DNA of 61,698 bases from the NCBI GenBank assembly GCA_001769125.1, contig MEOG01000099.1, forward strand, positions 11,220 to 72,917. The letters are read 5' to 3'. Positions within the stretch are counted from its first letter, which is position 1. The number at the start of each line of letters is the position of its first letter. Origin of the DNA: Bacteroidetes bacterium GWF2_35_48. GTDB lineage: Bacteria; Bacteroidota; Bacteroidia; Bacteroidales; GWF2-35-48. Made by a program: the position numbers and the translations under genes. The notes below the pieces were generated by a model, which was not told where the DNA came from, did not search any database, and saw only the letters and a list, made by a program, of their open reading frames with translations. Of the stretch, positions 19,047-27,186 are shown piece by piece.

Positions 19047-22016
19047 TCACTTTATAATAATCTCATCAATAAAAATAAAAGCTTCAAACCCTGCTCCCTG
19101 ATGCCATTTCGGAAGTATACCGTAATTTGTTGCTTTTACTTTCACATACCGTGCTTTATTTAAACCTGCAGGAAGAACCTTGCATTCACGGATGCGGATA
19201 TTGTAATCATCATCTGCTTCATCAAGCTTTGATTCAAAAGTTCTGTAATATTTTTCTCCATCTAAAGACAATGAAAATTCAACTCTTTTTGGAAACAATA
19301 TCCAGGAGCGCGTATCTTGTAAAAAACTTGCAATAAAAGTTCCCAGTAATTGTTCTTTTCCCATGTCAATTATTGCTTCAAAATCTTGCCCCTGATAGCC
19401 CTGCCACTCTCCCTTTCGCCAGTTTACATCACCCCTGATGCCATCTATTATTCCCTCATCTCCTCCTGCAGTGTATTGTGGATTGTATTTTGACAGAATT
19501 TTAATACGCCACTCATTTGGAAATTTTATAAAATGTGCTTTTACATATTTACTGCTCTGCTCCTCTGTATTGATTGCAATTGATGTTATCTGAACTGTAG
19601 AATCAATAAAAAAAGGCGCAGTATACAATTTCGATTTTGCTGTCGGAGTAGTTCCATCAAGCGTATAATAAATTTTATTTGATGAATCTGATGCCACAAT
19701 TTTAATTTCCTGCTTTTGCTTAAAACTCACTCCGGCAGATTGAATTAAAGGAACAGGAATAATTGAAAAATCACTCACTTTTGTTTCTGGAATATCGCCC
19801 GGCTTTACTCCAAAATCTTCGGAGTGTTTTTCGCCAAGAACAATTTTAAAATTTCCGCCCTGCATAATATCACTATAATCTATAAAAGATTTTGTATATG
19901 TAATATTGTTGAGCAGAGCTCTTTTTATATAGAAATCAGAGGGCTTTGATTTGGCGCCTTCTATAATAAAAGTTTTTCCGTTTTCAAGATGAATTTTTGC
20001 AGAAGGAAACAAGGGCGTTCCAATAATAAATTGCGTGTTTCCGGGATTTACAGAATAAAAGCCCAGTGCGCTCAAAATGTACCAGGCACTCATTTGTCCG
20101 CAATCTTCATTGCCAATGAGACCATCGGGATGAATGCTGTACATTTTATTCAGTAACTGATGCACGCGTTCCTGTGTTTTCCATGGCTTGCCTGCGTAAT
20201 TATACAAATAGGCAATATGATGACTCGGTTCGTTTCCATGCGCATATTGTCCCACAAGCCCTGTAATATCTACCTGTTCACGTCCTGTCGTTTTATTTTT
20301 TTCTGTAAATAACTGATCTAGTTTTGTAGAAAAATTTTCTGTGCCGCCATGCAATTGTATCAAGCCTGAAATATCATGAGGAACAAAAAATGAATATTGC
20401 CAGGAATTCGCTTCGGTATAATGATTGTTCACTTCTCTGGGATCAAAGGGCGTAATCCAGTTCCCGTTTTTCCGGGGTCGCATATAGCATGTTTCTTTAT
20501 CAAATAAATTCTTGTAAGCCTGCGAACGGATGGTAAAATTTTTATAATCTTTTTTTTTGCCCAGACTCTTCGCAACTTGCGCAATACACCAATCATTATA
20601 GCCGTATTCCAGCGTTTTTGAAACAGATTCATGCTCGTCATCTACTGCAATAAAGCCCTGCTCCATGTATGCAGGCAGTCCCAAATGATTCCATGTTGCG
20701 CTTTTTTTCATGGCTTCAAAAGCAAGAGAAATATCAAAATCATTTATTCCTTTCATGAATGCATCTGCAATAACAGACACAGAGTGATAACCTATCATGC
20801 AATCGGTTTCATTGGAAGAGAGCTCCCATACAGGCAAACGACCTCCCTGCTGGTATTGCACTAAAAAAGTTTTGATAAAATCAAGGGTGCGTTTTCTATC
20901 AATAATGGTGTACAGCGGATGTGCTGCGCGAAAAGTATCCCATAAAGAAAAAACAGTATAATACGTAAAGCCTTCTGCTTTGTGAATTTTATTATCCATT
21001 CCTCTATACCTACCATCAACATCCATGTTCACATTCGGCACCACCATTGTGTGATACAAAGCAGTATAAAAAATCTTCATCTGTTCTGCTGTTGCGCCTT
21101 TAATCTCAATTTTTGAAAGCTCGCTGTTCCACAAAACCGCAGCTTCTTTTTTTACTTTCAAAAAATCCCAATGATTGATTTCCATTTTAAGATTTTTCAT
21201 TGCGCCTTCTACACTGACAGATGAGATGCCAATACGCACCATCACTTGTTTTTCAGGCAGCGGATCAAAATGGAAACAAGCTTTGATAGCAGAAGAATTC
21301 GATTCTTTCAGCATGGGTTTCTGGTTTCCATTTTCATCAATTTCCCACTTTGAAAAAGGCTGTGAAAATTCTGCAACAAAATAAACGTGTTGATCTTTTG
21401 CCCAAGCCTCGCTGCGCCGCATTCCACTGATTCGCCTGTTATCAATAATTTTCAACGACGACTCCAAAACCTTGTCGCGGTGCATTAAATCAAGAACGAC
21501 AAACGCATCTTTCGCATCAGGAAAAGTATATTTATGAATGCCCGCCCTAGTGCTTACAGACAGCTCAACATCAATGCCGTTGTCGAACTTCACGGAATAA
21601 TATCCGGCAGCAGCCTTTTCATTTTTATGAGAAAAAGAAGCAGTATATTTTTTCGAGTCAGTAGTGGAGCTTCCGGTAACAGGCATCAACAGTATGTCTC
21701 CGTAATCGCTGCATCCGGTTCCGCTTAAATGCGTATGCGTGAAACCATAAATTACAGAATCAGAATAATGATATCCGGAACAGCCATCCCAACTATCAAG
21801 GCGCGTATCGGGACTGAGCTGCATCATTCCAAAAGGCACTACTGCGCCGGGATACGTGTGTCCATGCCCGCCTGTACCGATAAACGAATCTACGTATTTT
21901 GAATACTCAATTTTTTCTTTTTGTGCGAAACATACTATTTCAACAAGAAAAAAACATATAAAGATGATGGTGTATTTTAAAATTTTCAATTTTATTAATA
22001 TTAGAAATAAATTCAT
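19047..22016 (-). CDS. GH92 family exo-alpha-mannosidase with C-terminal binding modules
   Basis: A 989-residue secreted glycoside hydrolase family 92 enzyme, a calcium-dependent inverting alpha-mannosidase family. A signal peptide ends near VCFAQ (about residue 32). The GH92 N-terminal domain begins YVDSFIGTGGHGHTYPGA and PFGMMQLSPDTR; the catalytic (alpha/alpha)6 domain contains YTVFSLWDTFRAAHPLYT, GYNDWCIA and GNEDCGQMSAWYILSALGFY with the acid Glu (GNED). After about residue 740 follow a chitobiase-like C-terminal module (YYTLDGTTPTAKSKLY) and an F5/8-type discoidin-like domain (about 835-989). With the GH2 beta-mannosidase next door it could strip mannose from N-glycan-like or mannan oligosaccharides. 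No SusC/SusD pair is nearby. Confidence 0.94.
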   Translation of the reverse strand: MNLFLILIKLKILKYTIIFICFFLVEIVCFAQKEKIEYSKYVDSFIGTGGHGHTYPGAVVPFGMMQLSPDTRLDSWDGCSGYHYSDSVIYGFTHTHLSGTGCSDYGDILLMPVTGSSTTDSKKYTASFSHKNEKAAAGYYSVKFDNGIDVELSVSTRAGIHKYTFPDAKDAFVVLDLMHRDKVLESSLKIIDNRRISGMRRSEAWAKDQHVYFVAEFSQPFSKWEIDENGNQKPMLKESNSSAIKACFHFDPLPEKQVMVRIGISSVSVEGAMKNLKMEINHWDFLKVKKEAAVLWNSELSKIEIKGATAEQMKIFYTALYHTMVVPNVNMDVDGRYRGMDNKIHKAEGFTYYTVFSLWDTFRAAHPLYTIIDRKRTLDFIKTFLVQYQQGGRLPVWELSSNETDCMIGYHSVSVIADAFMKGINDFDISLAFEAMKKSATWNHLGLPAYMEQGFIAVDDEHESVSKTLEYGYNDWCIAQVAKSLGKKKDYKNFTIRSQAYKNLFDKETCYMRPRKNGNWITPFDPREVNNHYTEANSWQYSFFVPHDISGLIQLHGGTENFSTKLDQLFTEKNKTTGREQVDITGLVGQYAHGNEPSHHIAYLYNYAGKPWKTQERVHQLLNKMYSIHPDGLIGNEDCGQMSAWYILSALGFYSVNPGNTQFIIGTPLFPSAKIHLENGKTFIIEGAKSKPSDFYIKRALLNNITYTKSFIDYSDIMQGGNFKIVLGEKHSEDFGVKPGDIPETKVSDFSIIPVPLIQSAGVSFKQKQEIKIVASDSSNKIYYTLDGTTPTAKSKLYTAPFFIDSTVQITSIAINTEEQSSKYVKAHFIKFPNEWRIKILSKYNPQYTAGGDEGIIDGIRGDVNWRKGEWQGYQGQDFEAIIDMGKEQLLGTFIASFLQDTRSWILFPKRVEFSLSLDGEKYYRTFESKLDEADDDYNIRIRECKVLPAGLNKARYVKVKATNYGILPKWHQGAGFEAFIFIDEIIIK

Positions 22017-22383
22017 TTAACCCAATTCTCTAATTCTAATCCAAAATGCTCATGTATTTTCAGATAATCTTTGGTATTGTTGGTTGTTAATTTAAAGCCA
22101 TTAATCAATGCTGTTGATGCAATTAATATTACTTCTATTTTTGTATAATTCATTCATGTCTAGTTCAGGCTCATTAATTTGATTGTATTCTTCAACTAAA
22201 TTGTAGAATACAGTAAGCCTTTCATTTTCTTTTTTTGTTTTGGAGGGAAAGGTTTTTTCCTTGTTTGTTTTTTTGTTAATTTTTCCTCATTAGAAAGCGA
22301 AACAATTTTAACACCTATGGATTTAAAAAACTGTAAAAAGAATCGTACATTTTTTTATCTTCTATTTTTATCGTGAGTTCCAT
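22013..22383 (-). pseudogene. Wrecked VapBC-like (PIN domain) toxin-antitoxin pair
   Basis: Reading on the minus strand from ATG at 22383, an antitoxin-like start (MELTIKIEDKKMYDSFYSFL) runs into a stop after a one-base loss in an A/T run; the reading resumes in the next frame (KSIGVKIVSLSNEEK) and again in another (EEYNQINEPELDMNELYKN). The sequence then passes directly into the last 40 residues of a PIN toxin (VILIASTALINGFKLTTNN, then DYLKIHEHFGLELENWVK), whose stop TGA overlaps the GH92 start codon. Most of the toxin, with its first catalytic acids, is deleted. This is a decayed pair with an internal deletion. The short antitoxin reading is assigned by its position and is less certain than the PIN tail. 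Confidence 0.7.
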
Positions 22384-22479
22384 ATTAATCATTATATAAA
22401 GTATATTCCAAAAATATAAAATTTCAGCATAAAGTAAAAATTGCAGTTTAAACAATTGCCAGACATACATAAATTCCCC

Positions 22480-24993
22480 TCACTTCTCCTGCAAAGTATT
22501 AAACAACGAAATAACCTTCACTTTATCTCCAGATGCCGTTTTACACTTAATACTACGTTCCTCTCCCGGCAGCATATCGAAAAAATTATCTTCACAATGA
22601 CAGTCTTCTTCCGAATAAATGTAAACATTTTTTGCAAGCTTATCTACTTTTAGAAAAACTGTAACCAGCTCTTTTTCCTGATTGAAATCGAAACTGATTT
22701 TTGGCTCAGGCAATGCTAAGTCTTTTGGTGGAAGAAAATAATAAATATTGGATGCAAGAATTTCATCGCCGAATTTCAGCACAGCAGAAACAAGGGTTTC
22801 GTCTTTGGAGCGTTTGCCCACAATGTCTTCTATTTTTAATGAAAAATAAGACTTAGATGAATTTCCCGGCACTTCAACAATTATGCTCTTTTCAAATTTT
22901 ATTTTTCCGTTAAAATCCATTACTTTTACAACAAGACTGGCACTTTGTTTTTTCATTGCATCAGATACAAGCCAGAATTTCAATTCTCCATTTTCTTCAG
23001 TAATGGAAATCAAAAAATTCTGATATAATTTTTTAATAAAAAACTGCGATGCTTTCCATGTACCATAATAATCAATACCCGACCACGAGACAGCAGGCCA
23101 GCAATCGTTAAACTGCCAGTACATAGTTCCCATACAACGATGCCGCATCCTGCGGTGCGACTCTATAGCAGTCTTCATTCCATAAGCCTGTAAAAGTTGT
23201 GAAATGTAAATTAAATGTTCATTATCTGTTGGCATTTTATAATCTCGTGCCATATATTCGTTGATAATCTGATACCCTTTAAGATGTTTCTGATGTACCG
23301 CCATTACAGCCGATTCAGGAATAATTTCAGTCTTGTTCGCAAATTTCAGAAGAGAGGAAACAGCGGGAATAGATTGAAAGCCAAATTCACTCATGAAGCG
23401 ACCTGTTTTTTTTGAATACATTTCAAAAGGTTCATTTCCCCACCACACGCCCCAATAGTGTGAATCGCCTTCTGTCATTGAGGCTTCCCTGCCCCAGCCT
23501 ATTTTAGGCGATGTGGAAATATACGCACAAGATGGATGCAATTCGTTTACTGTTTCAGGAAATATTTTCTCAAAAATATTCAGATATGCATTCCATATTG
23601 CAGATGAATCTTCCGCAGAATAATTATACTGTTTCTGCCATCCCCAGTTTTTCCAGCCCTCGTCAACTTCATTATTGCCACACCACAATGCTATGCAAGG
23701 ATGTTTGCGCAAACGCGTAACCTGTTCTTCTGCTTCCATTTTTACATTTTCCGCAAATGCACTATCTGTAGGATACATGGCGCAGGCAAACATAAAATCC
23801 TGCCATACAAGCAATCCGTATTTATCGCACAAATCGTAAAAAATATCCGACTCGTAAATGCCTCCGCCCCATACGCGCAGCATGTTCATATTCGACAAAA
23901 TTGCATCCCGAATTGTTCTTTGATAAACGGCAGAATCATTCCTTGTTACAAATACATCCGGAGGTACATAATTGCTGCCCTTTATGAAAAAAGGAATACC
24001 GTTTACCTTGAAATAAAAAGATGTTCCAATGGTATCTTTTTCCTGTACAAGTTCTATATTTCGAAAGCCTAATGAAAAATTATCTGCAAAAATTGTTTCT
24101 TTTTTACTCTTTATTCCATAAGAAAATCCATACATGAAGGGATCGCCAAGTCCGCGTGGCCACCAGAGTTTCAAGGAATCCATATTAAATGAAGTGCTTA
24201 CCGTATTTTTTCCTCTTTTAAGTTTCAGCAATTTTTTAAAATATATTTTTCCTGAATTTTTATCTGAAATAAAAAAGTCATATTGCACAGGTTTGTCAGA
24301 ATAAAAATCAAGCGAAGCAGAAACAACAGCGTTGGTTTTACCCTCCATTTTGTATGAAACAGAAAAATTATCTGCATAAGGAATTTTAAATATTTTCAGA
24401 AAAACAGGCTTCCAAATCCCGCATGTAACAAGCCTTGGCGCAAAATCCCATCCAAACGGGAATGCCGCTTTTCGAACATACGATTTTTCGCCTCCGGGTA
24501 AAGAGTAGAGAATTTTTCGTGCAGCTTCTTTTGCCGTTTGAACAGCAGAAGCAAAATGCACCATAATTTCATTGCGCCCTTTTTTCAGTTTGCCTTTGCA
24601 GGGAATGCTCCAGGTGCGGAACATATTGTCTGCCAAAAAAATTTCTTTGCCATTGAGAAAAACTTTCGCGTATGTATCCAATCCTTCAAAAACAAGCTCA
24701 ATACGCTCTTTTTTCAACAGCTTTTCATCGGCTTCAAAAAAGGTTCTGTACTCCCATGCTTCACTCTCCACCCACTGCGCTTCCTTTTCATTGATGCGCA
24801 AAAAAGGATCTTCTAAAAGTTTGTTTGCAATAAGATCAAGATGAACACAACCGGGCACTTTAGCAGGAAGCCATTCTGATTTTCCGAATTGCCGGAACTC
24901 CCAATTATGGCTCAATTCAATAGTTTCTGCTTTCTGAGAAAAAACAGTTATTGAAAAAAATAAAAAACTGTATAGTGAAAATATCTGCTTCAT
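22480..24993 (-). CDS. GH2 family beta-mannosidase
   Basis: About 837 residues from the ATG at 24993; a TTG seven codons upstream is rejected because it overlaps the TATATTTG promoter element. A signal peptide ends near TVFSQ. It has the beta-mannosidase type of GH2 architecture: N-terminal jelly-roll (WLPAKVPGCVHLDLI, WEYRTFF), Ig-like domain, then a TIM barrel with RVWGGGIYESDIFYDLCDKYG, the acid/base Glu in CIALWCGNNEVDEGW and the nucleophile Glu in FMSEFGFQSIP. MYWQFNDCWPAVSWSGIDY is also typical. It removes terminal beta-mannose, for example Man-beta-1,4-GlcNAc left after alpha-mannosidases such as the GH92 neighbour. Location is predicted periplasmic. Confidence 0.94.
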   Translation of the reverse strand: MKQIFSLYSFLFFSITVFSQKAETIELSHNWEFRQFGKSEWLPAKVPGCVHLDLIANKLLEDPFLRINEKEAQWVESEAWEYRTFFEADEKLLKKERIELVFEGLDTYAKVFLNGKEIFLADNMFRTWSIPCKGKLKKGRNEIMVHFASAVQTAKEAARKILYSLPGGEKSYVRKAAFPFGWDFAPRLVTCGIWKPVFLKIFKIPYADNFSVSYKMEGKTNAVVSASLDFYSDKPVQYDFFISDKNSGKIYFKKLLKLKRGKNTVSTSFNMDSLKLWWPRGLGDPFMYGFSYGIKSKKETIFADNFSLGFRNIELVQEKDTIGTSFYFKVNGIPFFIKGSNYVPPDVFVTRNDSAVYQRTIRDAILSNMNMLRVWGGGIYESDIFYDLCDKYGLLVWQDFMFACAMYPTDSAFAENVKMEAEEQVTRLRKHPCIALWCGNNEVDEGWKNWGWQKQYNYSAEDSSAIWNAYLNIFEKIFPETVNELHPSCAYISTSPKIGWGREASMTEGDSHYWGVWWGNEPFEMYSKKTGRFMSEFGFQSIPAVSSLLKFANKTEIIPESAVMAVHQKHLKGYQIINEYMARDYKMPTDNEHLIYISQLLQAYGMKTAIESHRRMRHRCMGTMYWQFNDCWPAVSWSGIDYYGTWKASQFFIKKLYQNFLISITEENGELKFWLVSDAMKKQSASLVVKVMDFNGKIKFEKSIIVEVPGNSSKSYFSLKIEDIVGKRSKDETLVSAVLKFGDEILASNIYYFLPPKDLALPEPKISFDFNQEKELVTVFLKVDKLAKNVYIYSEEDCHCEDNFFDMLPGEERSIKCKTASGDKVKVISLFNTLQEK

Positions 24994-25011
24994 ACATATT
25001 TTATAACAAAG

Positions 25012-25019
25012 CAAATATA
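25012..25019 (-). promoter_or_regulatory. Putative -7 element for the GH2 gene
   Basis: TATATTTG on the minus strand, 18 bases before the chosen ATG. No -33 TTTG at proper spacing. Its position decides against the upstream TTG start. Confidence 0.5.
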
Positions 25020-25029
25020 AAAATTTATG

Positions 25030-25051
25030 AGGAAAAGAAAATTTATTATTA
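25030..25051 (+). repeat. 22-bp direct repeat, left copy
   Basis: AGGAAAAGAAAATTTATTaTTA; matches 26077-26098 at 21 of 22 positions. The two copies bracket the decayed regulator and toxin-antitoxin segment. The sequence is A/T-rich, so chance is possible. Confidence 0.5.
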
Positions 25052-25079
25052 TCGTAGCAGAAGGCATATTTACAACATT

Positions 25080-25336
25080 TTTAACGAAATAACTGTTGAT
25101 ATTGATACAATTTTACAAATAGGTAAATCATTCACTTCGATTTCACGAAAAAAATACCTGAAATAAAAAGCACTACTTCGAATATCGCATCAAACAATAT
25201 TGTAAACGAAGACAACGACAAACAAAAAATCATAGACTATTGGAAAGAAAAATATTTTGAATTGCTGGAGAAATACAATACTCTTCTCGAAAGCGTAAGT
25301 ATTGAAGGATATAAGAAGTTAAAAGATAAAAAATGA
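25080..25336 (+). pseudogene. Remnant of an XRE-type helix-turn-helix regulator
   Basis: Two fragments in different frames. The first (FNEITVDIDTILQIGKSF) resembles the end of an XRE helix-turn-helix domain. The second (after a shift near 25130; IPEIKSTTSNIAS, then DYWKEKYFELLEKYNTLLE) resembles the C-terminal coiled coil of Bacteroidota XRE regulators and stops at 25336. The N-terminal DNA-binding helices are missing. The assignment rests on pattern recognition of short segments. Confidence 0.55.
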
Positions 25337-25359
25337 GTGATAAGTAATTCAAAAAAATG

Positions 25360-25367
25360 TATATTTG
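25360..25367 (+). promoter_or_regulatory. Putative -7 element for the antitoxin gene
   Basis: TATATTTG 24 bases before the antitoxin ATG. No convincing -33 TTTG; weak alone, but the position is right. Confidence 0.5.
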
Positions 25368-25390
25368 CACTAAAATATATATTGAATTTT

Positions 25391-25603
25391 ATGAAACAAA
25401 TAGTATTAACAATACCAGAAAATAAGATCAGTTTCTTCATGGAGCTTGTTCGTAATTTCAAATTCATAAAAATTGAACAAACAGCAGATGTAAACGAAAG
25501 TGAAATAATTGAAGGAATAAGGCAGGGATTGAAAGAGGTGCAGCTTATTGAGCAAGGAAAAATGAATGCCACTCCTTTAAAAGATTTTCTCAATGAACTA
25601 TAA
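25391..25603 (+). CDS. Small antitoxin-like protein
   Basis: A 70-residue protein starting at the ATG at 25391 (MKQIVLTIPENKISFFMELV), which lies at a usual distance from a TATATTTG element. A longer in-frame reading from 25337 is rejected because it starts at a pseudogene boundary and passes through the promoter. The form (beta strand, helix, acidic middle, C-terminal PLKDFLNEL) is that of small antitoxins paired with RelE/ParE toxins in Bacteroidota. Its stop overlaps the start of the toxin reading frame (ATGAACTATAA). The partner toxin is broken, so it is now an orphan antitoxin that may still give immunity to a related toxin elsewhere. Confidence 0.75.
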   Translation: MKQIVLTIPENKISFFMELVRNFKFIKIEQTADVNESEIIEGIRQGLKEVQLIEQGKMNATPLKDFLNEL

Positions 25604-25921
25604 AGTTGAGACTACAGATAATTTTAAAAAGGAAGCCAAGGTTCTTTCAAAAAATATCGTTCTCTTAAAAACGACCTTGAAGAATTGGGCAGCACTCTTA
25701 CGCAGGAACCATGAACAGGGAAAAGTTTAGGCAACGATATATATAAAATCCGACTCCAAATTAAAAGTAAAAACAAAGGCAAATCAGGCGGCGCAAGGGT
25801 TCTTACTCAGGTTAAAATTGTAAAAGAAACCGTTTACCTTTTTTCTATCTACGACAAATCTGATAAATCCGATATCCCTGATAAAATTATTCAACAACTC
25901 ATTAAAGAGATACCTCTCTAA
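25593..25921 (+). pseudogene. Broken RelE/ParE-type toxin
   Basis: Begins MNYKVETTDNFKKEAKVLSK, overlapping the antitoxin stop. One A is missing from the run near 25650; the next frame continues YRSLKNDLEELGSTLTQEP, meets a TGA at about 25711, and then reads GKSLGNDIYKIRLQIKSKNK and GKSGGARVLTQVKIVKETVY to TAA at 25921. GKSGGAR.. and VYL..IYDKS are typical of the RelE/ParE fold. Two independent lesions (frameshift and stop) make a sequencing error alone unlikely, although the homopolymer indel could be one. Confidence 0.78.
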
Positions 25922-26076
25922 AAAACTAACCGCTTGCGTTCGTCTCCAAATAATGCTTTGCGTGGAGGAAATGTGTACGCTTACTGGTAATTATTTTTTG
26001 TTTTCAAAAACAATTTCTATTCAAGTACTCGTATGCCTGCTTACTTGCTTGCCCAAAGACGAGCACGAACTTTGAA

Positions 26077-26098
26077 AGGAAAAGAAAATTTATTGTTA
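26077..26098 (+). repeat. 22-bp direct repeat, right copy
   Basis: Right-hand partner of 25030-25051, with one difference (A to G at the third-last T-rich block). Confidence 0.5.
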
Positions 26099-26163
26099 AT
26101 AAATGATTATTAAAAAATAACTTATTGCTTTGATATTTATTTCTGTTTTATATTTTTACAATT

Positions 26164-26853
26164 TCAATCCCTTTTCTTGTCAGGGTTTCGCGTGATTTCG
26201 GGAAAATCTTTTTCCACCGTTTCACGAATAAATTGACTTATTTCAAGATTACTTATTTTATATTCAGGAGCTAATTCAGAAAAATTCTTTTCTTGTTTAA
26301 AATTATCTCCATTCAGTAAAAATAACAAAGCATTTTTTGTTTTTAAAGCATAATTTGAATATTTAGATGCTTTTAATAACAAGGATTTTAAGGATCGTCC
26401 CTCTTTTAATATTGAGTAAATATCATAATAATCACGGAATGCTGATCTTCTTAAAATCAATTCAATTTTCATTGCGCCTATTGCATCTATATCTGCAAGC
26501 TTAATATTATTTAAAAATAAAACAGGATTTTCAACAGGGGAAAGATTTTGCTGTTTTGTAAAAAAAGACAACTTTACGCCATCCACAATAAAATCTACAT
26601 GATCGAAGCCTAAAATATTTTGATTTTGTACTGAACCAATAGTTTCCAATTCCGCTTTAATAAGAGGCCAATCAACAATCGGTTTGTCAGATTTGAGATT
26701 GGAAGACCATCTGCAAAAATCAAAATCCTCGCTTAATCTTTTCCCAATCTGCAATGACAAGGCAGTACCTCCAACAAGCGTATATTCTTTGATGCATGAA
26801 AGTAATGTTATTTTTTCAAATATCTTACCCGTATTTGGTGCAAGTCCTTTCAT
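26164..26853 (-). CDS. AbiEii/AbiGii-type nucleotidyltransferase
   Basis: A 229-residue protein of the AbiEii/AbiGii toxin family (DUF1814). The nucleotidyltransferase motif LVGGTALSLQIGKRLSEDFDF (GG.AL...R.SEDFDF, about residues 21-41) carries the metal-binding Asp pair; IDAIGAMKIELILRRSAFRDYYDI is the second signature, with the Lys and Asp. Members are toxins of type IV-like or tRNA-modifying toxin-antitoxin pairs and are used against phage. Its start overlaps the upstream small gene by 4 bp. The pair follows an S41 protease gene by 13 bp, so it may be expressed with it. Confidence 0.88.
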   Translation of the reverse strand: MKGLAPNTGKIFEKITLLSCIKEYTLVGGTALSLQIGKRLSEDFDFCRWSSNLKSDKPIVDWPLIKAELETIGSVQNQNILGFDHVDFIVDGVKLSFFTKQQNLSPVENPVLFLNNIKLADIDAIGAMKIELILRRSAFRDYYDIYSILKEGRSLKSLLLKASKYSNYALKTKNALLFLLNGDNFKQEKNFSELAPEYKISNLEISQFIRETVEKDFPEITRNPDKKRD

Positions 26854-27173
26854 AAAGCCATTGATTTCAGAATTTCCTTTTTCTTCCTTTGTAAATACCG
26901 CTTCGGGTTTTTAATATTGAAAAACAAAAGGGCAATCATATTATTAAGATTATGATACATGGGTTCCTGCCTGACCAGCCTGTTTATCCATGCTGCTTTA
27001 ATTTTACTTTTAGGATAATTGTTAAACAATAAAATTATATCTTCAAACTCTAGATGAATCAATACATTTTCTATTAAAACCTCCTCATCAATTGAATTAA
27101 TAACAGACGAATCATAAGACCAAAACGCATTAACATCTTTAAGTTTGTTTATATAATATTCTTGTAATGACAT
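26850..27173 (-). CDS. Putative antitoxin partner of the AbiEii-type gene
   Basis: About 107 residues from the ATG at 27173 (MSLQEYYINKL). An upstream in-frame start at 27227 would lie inside the S41 protease gene and adds a hydrophobic stretch without parallel, so it is rejected. The protein contains FWSYD....I.DE.LIENVLIHLEFEDIILLF...PKSKIKAAW, a pattern I associate with small Bacteroidota proteins encoded directly before AbiEii-like genes, and ends in a basic tail (KNPKRYLQRKKKEILKS). The 4-bp overlap with the nucleotidyltransferase gene fits a two-gene toxin-antitoxin operon. The antitoxin role is inferred. Confidence 0.7.
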   Translation of the reverse strand: MSLQEYYINKLKDVNAFWSYDSSVINSIDEEVLIENVLIHLEFEDIILLFNNYPKSKIKAAWINRLVRQEPMYHNLNNMIALLFFNIKNPKRYLQRKKKEILKSMAL

Positions 27174-27186
27174 TAAATTATTTTTT

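Noticed and set aside
22017-22480. An intact small gene in the GH92-GH2 gap
   Set aside because: Only frame-broken antitoxin and PIN remnants are seen; no continuous frame with a domain is left.
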